Shown one piece after another: positions 1 to 11,460 of a stretch of DNA of 64,000 bases. Each line of letters begins with the position of its first letter. The stretch's first letter is position 1. The position numbers and the translations under genes are program-made. The notes under the pieces are model-generated. The model saw nothing but the letters and a program-made list of their open reading frames with translations. It was not told the origin of the DNA and ran no database searches. The DNA is taken from NCBI GenBank assembly GCA_037954665.1, contig JBBMOL010000196.1:868001-932000 (forward strand), in the 5' to 3' direction. The stretch comes from Laguncularia racemosa (Eukaryota > Streptophyta > Magnoliopsida > Myrtales > Combretaceae).

Positions 1-1383
1 TAGAAATACCTGAATCATCAGTATACCAATCAATGTTACCTTATTCGCTCTATTGAACCCTAAATTGCTAATTCAGTATTCCAAACCCTTAAATTCCATC
101 CTAACCTCGTATAATCCACCATTTTCTTACAATTTCTAATTCATATACATATGGGTATATTACACTCTATTATATATTAATGTAATTAAATTTCGACATG
201 ATTCTATATTGAATCGTATGGTTCTAAATTATCATAATCTTGCACCGAACACTACCGTTTTTGTTTCGTAACTAACCCAAGCTTCTAAAAATCATATTAT
301 GCTTCAATGAACCTCAACTGAACATCAAATTCAACTAATTAAATCAAATTCTCTAATTTTGCTAAGGATTTAATTCGGCCAGAACAGGGTAATTAGCTTG
401 AAAAATTCACCAAAAATAGAAAACAACTCCAATATGAACAATTATTGATTTGGTGATCTAATAAATCATATAAGGATCTTGTATACTAAAAATTAAATCA
501 AAACTACATCATTTGACCTATTTAGTTTCCAATTTAATTAACAACCAGAACAGAGAATTTCTTAAGGATCACATATTTGGGAATCAAATTTCAGAAAAAT
601 AAAATTATCACATTAATATTCATACAAAATTATGTCAGAATACCAAAAATCATAATTTTTCATCAACATTTGATATTTTTAACAAAAATAGGAAGTTTCG
701 GGCGTTACCGGGGGCTGCTCCGTTCACCGGCCTCCGACCACCAACGTCGGAAACCACTATGTCGGCCGGAATCGTCTCCCACCCAAAACCTTAACCCTAG
801 CTTGGCCTAGCAGCAGATTTACCCTACCCCCTTCGAACGAACAAACAAAATTCTCCCTACTTAATTTGATTTTTTGTTCTTCAATTTCTTCAAATTCTTG
901 TTGCATCCTACTTCAATCTTGTTCATCTTCCTATCCTGATGATTGCATGTTTGAAATTCCAACTTCAATTTGCCCAGAAAATTCGGATGAAATGGAGAGG
1001 GTTTTGGTTTCTTTTTTTTTTCTAATTTTTTGATGATTTGATTTTTCTCTCTCCCTATTCTAATTTCTCTCTCTATATATATATATATATAATATTACTT
1101 ACTTTTTCTGACATTAAGGGTGTTATTCTGTATTTGTTTTTGTTTTTTTTTTTCCTTCCTCTTTTATTTATTTATTTTTAGTTATAATATAATATAATAT
1201 ATTATGTACATTTTTTTTACATATATATATATATGCCCATATAATTTATATTATTATTATTATTATTATTATTTTTATATATATTTATTTTATTTTATTT
1301 TATTTTTAGCATATAACATATATATACATATATATATATATAATTTTAATTTTAACATTATTGCTTAAGTTTTGGTCCTCACA
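1..1383 (-). repeat. 3' LTR of the Tekay-type element (partial)
   Basis: This matches 8185-9562 nearly base for base apart from microsatellite length. It ends in TCCTCACA, i.e. the LTR begins TGTGAGGA on the coding strand. It contains AT-rich microsatellites: an (AT)n run around 1074-1092, an ATT triplet run around 1248-1272 and a second (AT)n run around 1318-1342. The small open frame at 577-810 lies inside the LTR and is not a gene. Confidence 0.93.
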
Positions 1384-1400
1384 TTTTCCCCCCCTTAAAA
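1384..1400 (-). other. Polypurine tract of the Tekay-type element
   Basis: On the coding strand the LTR is immediately preceded by TTTTAAGGGGGGGAAAA. A purine run next to the 3' LTR is the second-strand primer of LTR retrotransposons. Confidence 0.9.
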
Positions 1401-1534
1401 TAGTTTCGTCCTCAAAACTACTACGCGGGTACAACTCATTGTATTTTAATATCTTACACTTAAATTACAAAACACTTAGAATTTAAGTAAGGCCATACAT
1501 ATTTAATCCTAAGGGTGAAACAGAAGTTACCTGT

Positions 1535-4500
1535 TTAGAACAAGTCTGGATATTTAGTCCTCATATGATCTTCTCTCTCCCATGTGGCCTCTACCTCGAT
1601 ATGACTATTCCAAAGGACTTTTATAAATGTAATATCCCAATTTCTGAGTTGCCTAGTGGACCTGTCCAAAATGGCAATGGGATACTCCTTATATGTCATG
1701 TTCTCCTGGAGTCCTTTTAGTTGATGTTCTAAGCCAACTGTCAGATCGCTAACACATTTCTTCAATGAAGACACATGGAATACATTATGGATATTGGCTA
1801 ACTCAGCAGGTAACTCAAGTTTATATGCCACAGCTCCAATCCTCCTCTGAATTTGGTATGGACCAATATAACGAGGACTCAACTTCCCTTTTATTCCAAA
1901 TCTCCTAACCCCCTTCATAGGTGATACTTTCAAGAACACAAAGTCTCTAACTTGAAACTCTAATGGTTTTCTACTTTTATCAGCATAACTTTTCTGTCTA
2001 CTTTGTGCTGCTTGCATTCTGGCCTTTATCACCTGAACTTTATCCTTCAGCTGCTGGAGCATTTCTGGTCCCACTACTTGTTTCTCTCCAATCTCATCCC
2101 AATATAATGGGGATCTACATTTTCTTCCATATAGGGCTTCATATGGGGCCATCTGTATAGTACTATGATAGTTGTTATTATATGCAAACTCGATTAGTGG
2201 CAAATGTTCATCCCAATTACCAGCAAACTCCAAAACACATGCTCTCAACATATCCTCAAGTGTCTGTATGGTTCTCTCTGTTTGACCATCTGTCTGAGGA
2301 TGATAAGCTGTACTGAACTTCAATTTGGTGCCCATAGCTTCCTGTAGGGTTTGCCAAAATCTAGAAATAAACCTGGGATCTCTGTCAGAAACAATAGAAG
2401 CGGGTACTCCATGTAATCACACTATTTCCTTAATATATAACGCTGCTAAGCGAGATAGTAGCATGCTCTGTTGAATTGGAAGGAAATGGGCTAATTTAGT
2501 CAGCCTATCAACGATTACCCAAATAGCATTATGCTGTTTCCTGGTCCCGAGTAATCTTATAACAAAATCCATGGAAATCTGCTCCCACTTCCATTCAGGA
2601 ATGGAGAAGGGTTGTAATAACCCTCCAGGTTTTTGATGCTCTGCTTTAACTTGTTGGCAAGTTCTACACTTTGCCACATATTCTGCGATGTCTTTCTTCA
2701 TCCCTGGCCACCAATACACTGATTTCACATCCTTGTACATCTTATTGCTTCCTGGGTGGTTTGTATAAATGGTATGATGAGCCTCATCTAGAATTGCTTT
2801 TTTGATCTTCTCTATTGCTGGTACGCATAATCTACCTTTGAATCTTAATACTCCTGTCTCATCAGATATAAAGTCGGGATATCTAATCATATTATTCCTG
2901 ACTTTTTGCAGTTCCTCATCAGTTAGCTGTGCTTCCCGAATCTGATCTTTCAATGTAGGTTGAATACTCAAACTATTTAATCTAGATTCCACTCCTGGCC
3001 ATATAATTTCTAATTGTAACTGCTCTAAATCCCTCCAAATTTCCACTCTATCAGTGATTAAAGTTGCCAGATTGCTACACTGTTTCCTACTTAATGCATC
3101 AGCAACTACATTAGCTTTACCAGGATGATAGTGAATGGCTAGATCATAGTCTTTCATCAATTCCAACCATCTCCTTTGTCGCATGTTCAACTCTTTTTGA
3201 GTAAGGATGTATTTCAAACTCTTATGATCAGTATATGCATCGCATTTATTACCATACAAATAATGTCTCCAAATTTTTAAAGCAAATATTATAGCAGCCA
3301 ACTCCAAATCATGAGTAGGATAATTCTGCTCATATGGTTTCAACTGACGGGAAGCATATGCTATAACTTTGTCATCCTGCATCAATACACACCCTAATCC
3401 AATCTGAGAGGCATCACAATATATAGCATACCCACCTGTTCCACTAGGAATGGCCAAAATAGGAGCTGAAACTAACTTCCTCTTTAATTCCTAAAAGCTT
3501 TGCTCACATTGGTCTGTCCATTCAAATTTGACTCCTTTCCTCATCAATCAAGTTAGGGGTACAACTATCTTTGAAAAGTCTTTCACAAATTTCCTGTAAT
3601 ATCCTGCCATACCAAGAAAACTTCTTACCTCCCTGACTATGGTAGGAGGATTCCACTCTGTGATGGCCTGAACCTTTGCAGGATCTACAGATATTCCAAA
3701 ACCTGACACAATATGGATTAAGAATGCAACCTGGTCTAGCCAAAAATCACATTTCTTCAACTTAGCATACAACTGTTTTTCCTGTAGAGTTTGCAACACC
3801 TTTCTTAAATGCTTAGCGTGCTCTTCGTTATCTTTAGAATAGATCAAGATATCATCAATGAATATAACCATAAAGTCATCCAAATATTCTTTAAATACCC
3901 TATTCATCATATCCATAAAGGCAGCTGGGGCGTTAGTTAAACCAAAAGGCATCACCAGAAATTCATAGTGACCATACCTGGTTCGAAATGCAGTCTTTGG
4001 TATGTCAACCTCCTTCACCTTCAATTGATGATATCTAGATTGCAGATCAATCTTCGAGAATACAGCTGCTCCTTTCAACTGATCAAATAAGTCATCAATT
4101 CGGGGTAAAGGATATTTATTCTTGATGGTTACCTTATTCAACTCACGGTAATCTATACACAAACGTAGACTACCATTCTTCTTTTTCACAAATAACACCG
4201 GTGCACCCCAAGGTAACATACTAGGCCTTATGAAACCCTTATCTAATAATTCCTGCAACTGCTTTTTCAACTCCATCAATTCTACAGGAGCCATACGATA
4301 AGGAGCTTTGGATACAGGTTTCGTACCTGGCATTACCTCAATGCCGAATTCAACTTCTCTATCTGGGGGTAAGCCTGGTAATTCCTCAGTAAATATTTTT
4401 GGGAATTCACATACAACTGGGATATCCTCCACTCTCTTCTCTTTCAACTGTGCATCTACCACTGAAGCCAAATATCCCATACATTCTTTCTTCAATAATT

Positions 4501-4905
4501 TCTTAGCTTTGTTAGCTACTATGATCTTAGGTATTGATTGCCTTATACTCCCTCTGAAACTGAATGCTTCCTCATCTGGTAGAAAAAGCTCTACTACTTT
4601 ATCCCGACAATTTAGATGCACCTTATACTTGGCCAGCCAATCCATGCCAAGGATAACATCATACCCTTTCATATTAAGAATAACCAAATCAGCTGGCAAT
4701 TGCCGCCCTTCAATCACCACAATACCATTCTCCAATTGATAACTTGCTATCCTCTCCCCTCCAGAAGGAGTACTTACCACATATTCACATTTCAGACTCT
4801 TCACTGGAGCCATGTTCCGTCTCACCCAGTCTTCAGCGACATAAGAATGGGTTGCTCCAGTGTCAAACAAGGCATAAGCGGGATTATCATCTAATCGAAT
4901 CACAC
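1535..4905 (-). pseudogene. pol polyprotein (protease-RT-RNase H-integrase-chromodomain), broken by three stops
   Basis: One reading frame runs from 4905 down to 1535 without frameshift and is interrupted by three stops: TGA at 3548-3550, TAG at 3491-3493 and TGA at 2417-2419. The aspartic protease motif DTGATHSY is at about 4840-4870. RT blocks YRELNKVT, LPRIDDLFDQL and the catalytic FIDDILIYSK follow. RNase H starts with YCDASQ (around 3420). Integrase has the HHCC finger (NHPGSN, then CRTCQQVK), a core entered at SMDFV, and the HPQTDGQTER block. The last ~60 codons, ending KYPDLF, form a chromodomain-like tail. Such tails are thought to steer integration to particular chromatin. The stops lie between RT and RNase H and inside the integrase core, so no full product is possible. 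Confidence 0.92.
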
Positions 4906-5266
4906 CTGAAATCATCAAACACATCACATTCTACTTCCAGCAATTATTGTTAACATCCTACTCAATGAAAAGTTAAGCATAGTCACATCTACATATTAAT
5001 TACTTCATGTATATACCCATAAACACATCTATATATTCACATTTGCATATATGCACTTACATGTACTTATAAGCATATATTCACTAATACAATTTGTTTA
5101 ACCCCTGAGCAGATACAACTATTTTACATATGTACACATGTAAATTCATGTCTACACACACATTTATATTTATACTTATACATTTACATATTTATGTAGA
5201 TATATAGGTTCATTTACATTACAACTATTTAACCATCAAACTATCAAATAAGTTTAGTAGTCTTAC
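4906..5266 (-). other. Intron-like 361-bp segment between gag and protease
   Basis: On the minus strand gag runs up to GCAG and is followed by GTAAGA, a perfect plant donor. The segment ends GATGATTTCAG, a good acceptor, and protease continues with GTGTGATTCGA. Joining 5267 to 4905 keeps the frame (GCA G/GT GTG). The segment is AT-rich, has stops in frame and codes for nothing recognisable. Alternatively it is an insertion flanked by the 5-bp direct repeat CAGGT, which occurs at both edges. The sequence alone does not separate the two. Confidence 0.55.
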
Positions 5267-6443
5267 CTGCTACTACATCATCTACATTAGCTGGCTCTGT
5301 CTGTTGTATAGCAAAGACTCGTGCCTGAGTCTGAGGTCGCGGTCTACCCCTCCTAGAATTTAGATCATGCCTAGGTGCTAGGGCCTGAGTCTGAGCCTGA
5401 GTTTGCTGACCTCCCTCACTCCTACCCCGACAATTATGGGAAGTATGACCAAACTGTCCACAGGTGTAACATTGGAGGTCCTTAGGATTCTGACATTGCC
5501 TAGCAATGTGTCCATCTACCCCCACATCTATAACATTTTCCTCTCAGCTGAGGACATTCATTAGCCTTGTGATTACCCTTACACTTCTAGCACACTATAG
5601 TATAAGTCTGATTCCTCTGAGGTCGAACTGGTGGCTGATACTGCTTCTTTGCTTTTCCTTTATCCTTACTCCATTTTTTCCCAAAACTACCTCCATCCTT
5701 TCTTTTGTGTGAAGGACCCTCCATACCCTTCATATCCCTCACCTGTTCTAGTATACGGGCTTCATTCACAATCTCCACATAAGTCGCAACTTTACTTCTT
5801 TTCAGCTATGCCTAAAAATAGATATCCAGCCCTGTACGAAATTTATCAGCTTTTACCTCTTCATCATTCTGATAGGCCAATGGAGCGAATTTCAACAATC
5901 TGCTAAACTCTCACTCATACTCCATTATGCTTCTACCTTTCTGCTTTAATTCATAAAACTTTTCCCTCATTTTATCTTGTACACATGAGGGAAAATGTTG
6001 ACTCAGGAAAACATCCTTAAATGCTGGCCAAGTAATTAGAGTTCCATCAGCTCCTTCTGTGATACCCACCAATCATGTGCAGTATCTTCTAATAGCACTA
6101 CAGCATAGTCTACCTTTTTATCCTCGGGAACATCATGTACCTGGAAAGCTCTTTCTATGGAGTTTATCCAATTCACAGCTGTAGTGGGGTCTAGACTCTT
6201 ACCATCAAAGGGCTTTACAATCCTTTGTACCCTGGCTAGTTTATCCCCACCTGATCCCACAGCCATAACTTTAGCCCAAGCTTGCATTGCAGCAACCATC
6301 TGCTCCATTGGATTCTGTGGAGCTGGCGGTGGAGGTGGTGGGGGTGGTGGAGGTGGTGGAGGTAAATCCTCTTGCTGATCACGAGGGACCATATTCCTGG
6401 TCCTCCTTCCTCTACCTCTGCCTCGACCTCTTCCACATTCCAT
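5267..6443 (-). pseudogene. gag polyprotein of the Tekay-type element, degenerate
   Basis: The first block (6443-6036) begins with an Arg/Gly-rich stretch, then about 13 consecutive prolines encoded by a GGT/GGA run near 6325-6362, then the start of the gag capsid region with a HDWW motif. The frame changes near 6060. Stop codons follow around 5800-5920, where TAG and TGA replace sense codons. The middle part (5778-5587, rich in Lys and Gly) is in another frame, and the last block (5525-5267) is back in the first. A CCHC knuckle, CYTCGQFGHTSHNC, is at about 5435-5480; a degenerate second knuckle with an internal TAG lies near 5530-5590. The product packages element RNA in intact relatives. 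Here it cannot be made whole. Confidence 0.85.
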
Positions 6444-6646
6444 TTACTGCAATCAAATCTACATAAAAAAGTACACTTGAATCAGAAATCAAACACTTAA
6501 ACTTCTTAAACAAGCATATGTATTCCACAATACACAAATACATCACAATTTGGTAAGTCAAATCAATTAACACAACTTAAAGTCTTCATTCATCCTAAAT
6601 ACCCCACACAAGCTCACACAGGTTTAATCATAATGCCTAAACCTAA
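6444..6646 (-). other. 5' untranslated leader of the Tekay-type element
   Basis: About 200 bp between the primer binding site and the gag start. It is AT-rich with no open frame, as expected for a leader. Confidence 0.6.
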
Positions 6647-6658
6647 GCACTGATACCA
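6647..6658 (-). other. Primer binding site, tRNA-iMet type
   Basis: The coding strand reads TGGTATCAGTGC, three bases inside the 5' LTR. The first eight bases match the usual plant iMet primer site; the site differs at one later position from the common TGGTATCAGAGC. Confidence 0.9.
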
Positions 6659-6661
6659 CCC

Positions 6662-9562
6662 TATAGCGACCCACCTACTAGGTTTGATTCTTGAACCTGT
6701 TCCAAAATTCCTGTAACTATCTTTGGTACCTGTAGGTGTGTTGCTATGCCGTCTCTGAATTAGAGATAAGGCAAATTCTGCTAATATTGAACCTGTAACT
6801 CCAACCTGTATGAAATTTTATAAACATCCTGTAAAATGGCGCTAACAGCGCTATCATTTCATATCCACATCATATCTAAACACATGTACTTAAAATCTCC
6901 TGTCACATCATACATCATATATATATATCATCAGGATCTGCATTCCCGGTAAGTAGGCATAGCTTAGATTGATCCTGTAGCCTTAAGTGGCTCAAAAGAT
7001 TACAAATCCAACCTTATACACACAAATATTTACAGTACAATCTGAAGATTAACACCTATAGATCTTATTACAAATAACAGAGGTTCCAAAATGAAACTCA
7101 GAGCTTCTTTGCCTCTATTGACGCTCTCCAAAAACCCGAATCTCCAACAACTTATTCTTCAGTACCTGTACCTGAGGTTAGCAAAAACACTAACCCCTCA
7201 GCTTCTTAAGAAGCAAAGTGAGTATAAAATCAAGCAACCCAATAAAAACAAACAACAAAATCACATAATAGTAATCAACAATATTATCAAATACCTCGAA
7301 GTGATTACTCAAGCAAGCAAGTTTTCAACTCAAGTTATACTCGCAACCTTTTCATTAGAGACCATTTCAATCACTCCTGTTTACTCACAGGTTAGAAATA
7401 TTTTTCAATTAATCCAGGCAAAGCCTGTCAACTGGTAGATAAACTACCCTCATGTACTTTTCAAAACTTAATGTTTTCTCAACCAATTAAGACATCCTTA
7501 TATACTCTTTTTAGTTAGAAATATTCAGCTCGTCTTTCACCTGCCTCAAACAAAAGGGGTGACCAGATCCCCATAGGTCACTAAACCGGGCCGGTCCGTC
7601 GACCATGCCTCAAACCCATCCGGGTCGACTCAAAGGTCGTACCATAAACTTACTAGGCAGGGAACATGACTTTTCTTACATTAAGTGTTTTAGGTTAGTA
7701 GGTACTTATAGCCTAACTCTCATTTTATTATCCATGTAGATATTTCATCATTACCATGACAATAATAATATAAACTCAACCAGCCATATAAACCCCATCT
7801 AATAAGCTAAAAATAACCCAGCATTACATCACAATCATTAAGCATTTGATAATTTAAGTTCATTACATCACATACAATCAGGAATAGTATAATCAAATCC
7901 CGCACCCAACTCTCATTCTAGGATTTTCTAGAATGTTCCCTTTTTTTTCTCATAATCCAATCATATCATGACACACAACCAGCCATCAGTAAACCATTAA
8001 TTCAACAATCCTCCTGCATTGATCACAGTAAGTGATCGTACAGGGTAATTTCAGCCAACAACAAGTAGTCTACATTATCAACCACTTGTACCCAAGAGAA
8101 AAGTTAAGGGGGTACTCACCTAAAAAAATATATGCCAATCCAAACAGTCGCACCAACCAAGTTCCTTTGTCCTCCTTACTCAATAGAAATACCTGAATCA
8201 TCAGTATACCAATCAATGTTACCTTATTCGCTCTATTGAACCCTAAATTGCTAATTCAGTATTCCAAACCCTTAAATTCCATCCTAACCTCTTATAATCC
8301 ACCATTTTCCTACAATTTCTAATTCATATACATACGGGTATATTACGCTCTATTATATATTAATGTAATTAAATTTCGACACGATTCTATATTGAATCGT
8401 ATGGTTCTAAATTATCATAATCTTGCACCGAACACTCCCGTTTTTGTTTCGTAACTAACCCAAGCTTCTAAAAATCATATTATGCTTCAATGAACCTCAA
8501 CTGAACATCAAATTCAACTAATCAAATCAAATTCTCTAATTTTGCTAAGGATTTAATTCGGCCAGAACAGGGTAATTAGCTTGAAAAATTCACTAAAAAT
8601 AGAAAACAACTCCAATATGAACAATTATTGATTTGGTGATCTAATAAATCATATAAGGATATTGTATACTAAAAATTAACTCAAAAATACATCATTTGAC
8701 CTATTTAGTTTCCAATTTAATTAACGACCAGAACAGATAATTTCTTAAGGATCACATATTTGGGAATCAAATTTCAGAAAAATAAAATTATCACATTAAT
8801 ATTCATACAAAATTATGTCAGAATACCAAAAATCATAATGTTTCATCAACATTTGTGATTTTTTAACAAAAATAGGAAGTTTCGGGCGTTACAGGGGGCT
8901 GCTCCGTTCACCGGCCTCCGGCCACCAACGTCGGAAACCACTATGTCGGTCGGAATCCTCTCCCACCCAAAACCTTAACCCTAGCTTGGCCTAGCAGCAG
9001 ATTTACCCTACCCCTTCGAACGAACAAACAAAATTCTCCCTACTTAATTTGATTTTTTGTTCTTCAATTTCTTCAAATTCTTGTTGCATCCTACTTCAAT
9101 CTTGTTCTTCTTCCTATCCTGATGATTGCATGTTTGAAATTCCAACTTCAATTTGCCAGAAAATTCGGATGAAATGGAGAGGGTTTTGGTTTCTTTTTTT
9201 TTTTTCTAATTTTTTGATGATTTAATTTTTCTCTCTCCCTATTCTAATTATATATATATATATATATATATAATATTACTTACTTTTTCTGACATTGAGG
9301 GTGCTGTTCTGTATTTGTTTTTGTTTTTTTTTTCCTTCCTCTTTTATTTATTTTCTTTTTATTTATAATATAATATATTATGTACATTTTTTTTACATAT
9401 ATATATATATATGCCCATATAATTTATATTTATTATTATTATTATTTTTATATATATTTATTTTATTTTATTTTATTTTTAGCATATAACATTTATATAC
9501 ATATATATATATATATATATAATTTTAATTTTAACATTATTGCTTAAGTTTTAGTCCTCACA
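6662..9562 (-). repeat. 5' LTR of the Tekay-type element (complete, about 2.9 kb)
   Basis: The inner edge follows the primer site. On the plus strand it begins TATAGCGACCC, where TGTAGCG would be expected from the TG...CA rule, so one terminal base seems mutated. The outer edge is TCCTCACA at 9562. The part from 8185 is duplicated at 1-1383. Microsatellite tracts differ in length from the left copy. The open frame at 7091-7438 is inside the LTR and shows no protein family features. Confidence 0.9.
7497..7508 (-). promoter_or_regulatory. Putative TATA box of the Tekay-type LTR
   Basis: The minus strand reads GAGTATATAAGG about 850 bp upstream of the inner LTR edge. It is the best TATA match in the LTR; downstream it is followed by a region with the CACCCCTTTT...GGCAGGTG motif often seen in Tekay/Del LTRs (from memory). 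Confidence 0.5.
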
Positions 9563-10185
9563 CGTGTACTTTTAAGGCACGGCCGTGTAGGAATTCCAAG
9601 ATTGCATAGAATCATACACGGTTAGACATACGGCTAAAAGGCATGGCCGTATATGGAGTTAAGTAAATCCACAGAAAGATACACGGCCAAAGTACATGGG
9701 CGTGTATGTTGCCAGAAGTTGCACAGAAAGGTACACGGGCAAAGTACACAGCCGTGTATCCCCTACCGGCCAGCATGTTCTGTTTTCGTGTTTTTACGCA
9801 ACTTATCTAAACTACATCGTTTTAGACTTGTTTTTCACGAATTGTAACCCTAGAATAAAAGCTCTTAGGGTTTAGAACAACTAAGATATACATCTTTGAA
9901 CATTAAACACTTTTGAGAGGCTCCTCTCTTGGTTCTTCAAGAACTAAATCGAACTTATTGGATTGATTTCCGTGGCATTCATCCCGACTTATCAATTGGT
10001 CTTCCATCCCGATTCTGGCGTCTTCATTTTTATACCAAGGTTCTTGTCTCGCTTATAGACAACAGGTCGCGGTTTTCCACTTTAGGTGTTTGGGTGTCTT
10101 AGGCAACGAATTTCCGAACGTATTGGTATTGGGTTTCGTCACGGGTTGGTGTGGTTCGTATCAGGTTTTCGAAAATGTCAGAATG
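9563..10185. repeat. CACGGCCGTG-type palindromic repeats and unassigned repeat DNA
   Basis: Between 9563 and 9770 the motif TACACGGCCGTGTA and variants (ACATGGGCGTGTA, TACACAGCCGTGTA) recur about every 60 bp, separated by a conserved AAAGTACA or CAGAAAGA stretch. The core is self-complementary. The rest, to 10185, has no gene. It ends where homology to 27.3-28.6 kb starts. Confidence 0.6.
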
Positions 10186-11460
10186 ATAAAGCACTTGAGA
10201 AGTGTGATGGCATAGAGGTGTCAAGGATGATTAATGTAAATCAACCTCGAGTGGTTGGTTTGACATACAAGATAAATGATACAGAGGTGTTAGAAATGAT
10301 TGTAAGCCAACTTGAGTGGTTTGACAATTAAATGAAATGGCATAGAAAGGTGTCGGGATAATTTAATCCATTATAAAATTGGATAGGTCTATGTCCACGG
10401 GTTTTGGGTTCAGTGTTGATGTTGCGTAATATGAAATGCATAATCCTTACTTGTGATGAGTGAAATGGAATGTTTGATGTTTACTTCTATGGTATGATTG
10501 ATTGCAATTGTAAATGTGGTTTGATCACTTTAAATAAATCAATTAAAGTACAAATTGGATGATATTAAAACTTGACATGCATTTTCACGAAACATTGCAT
10601 GAGATTGAAGGTCATCACTATCACAAGATGCGTTGGAAGTGATCAAGAGGATTATTGTTCCGCCAAGTGCGAACTAAGTGATTAGGGGATTGTCGTGCCT
10701 TGACGATTCTAAGTCCGGCCTGTCCTTAAGGGTTTTGCTTCATCTGGTGCAGAAAGGCACGAGAGCATTCACTGTTAAGTTAATAAAATATCCTAATTAA
10801 CAAGTGATAAGATAAATAATTCGAGTAATGACCTAGGCACTGATGGTGGCTTTGGAATCCCCAACCCAAGGTCAAAGGAGGCGTAAACCCTAAACTTCAC
10901 GTCGGTTACTTGACGACCACGTGAGATGCTTCATTCATATGCTTGTTCATGTATAGCATATGTTTAATATCTGAATTTGAATTTGCTTGTATATGTATAT
11001 AGCATATGTCTAATATTTGATTTAAGTTTGTTAGTGTGTGTATGAAACATTGAAAGTGTTACCATCCCATTCATTGAGCTATGATGTGCTCATTACCTCA
11101 TAGACTTTCTGTAGATAGCGAGTACGAAAGCTCGGGATGGGATAAGATGTGAAGTGTTGAAGATTTTGAAAGACTAAAACAACAAAGTAAGATTTGTGAA
11201 TGATAGAAGGTTTTGAAAGACTAAAACAATAAAGTAAGATTTGTGAATGATAGATTTGTTTAAATGAAATGTTAAGACCTCAATGTAAATAGAAATGTTT
11301 AAATTGAGAAACTTAGGATTTATCCTATTTTACTAATTGGTAGGAGATATCAATTCTCTACGATCATGGTTGATCGTGGGGTACGAGATCCATAGTTGTA
11401 TTTTATTATCTAATTATATGTACTATAACTTATTGTAGAGGTAATTATATCGCAATATTT
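10186..11460 (+). repeat. LTR-like repeat family 1, copy 1
   Basis: This aligns with 27340-28530: shared blocks include CACTTGAGAAGTG, GACATGCATTT.CACGA, CATCCCATTCATTGAGC and the TTTTATTATCTAATTATATG end. The ATTGAGC...GTAGATAGCGA region resembles the R/U5 part of Tekay/Del LTRs. Copy 1 carries a tandem duplication of about 57 bp (11158-11255) that copy 2 lacks. No coding capacity; the 81-codon frame at 10086-10331 is chance. Confidence 0.65.

Larger units (their letters stand above)
1..9562 (-). mobile_element. Ty3/gypsy LTR retrotransposon, Tekay/Del-type chromovirus (truncated by window edge)
   Basis: The sequence starting at 1 recurs starting at 8185 with few differences, and the two copies flank a minus-strand gag-pol region. 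A tRNA-iMet-type primer binding site (6647-6658) and a polypurine tract (1384-1400) lie at the expected inner edges. The pol order is protease, RT, RNase H, integrase, then a C-terminal chromodomain-like tail, which is the chromovirus order; the tail resembles the Tekay/Del lineage. The 5' LTR is on the right and the 3' LTR on the left. About 1.5 kb of the left LTR and its flank lie outside the window, so the target-site duplication cannot be checked. In the first 180 aligned LTR bases I count four differences, three of them transitions, so the insertion is fairly recent but not new. Confidence 0.93.

Noticed and set aside
4308..4739. 143-codon plus-strand frame
   Set aside because: Antisense of the protease/RT region of the Tekay-type pol.
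6157..6378. Plus-strand frame ending in a poly-Gly stretch
   Set aside because: Antisense shadow of the gag proline run.
7091..7438. 115-codon frame in the 5' LTR
   Set aside because: Lies in an LTR, Lys/Asn/Gln-rich composition, no domain.
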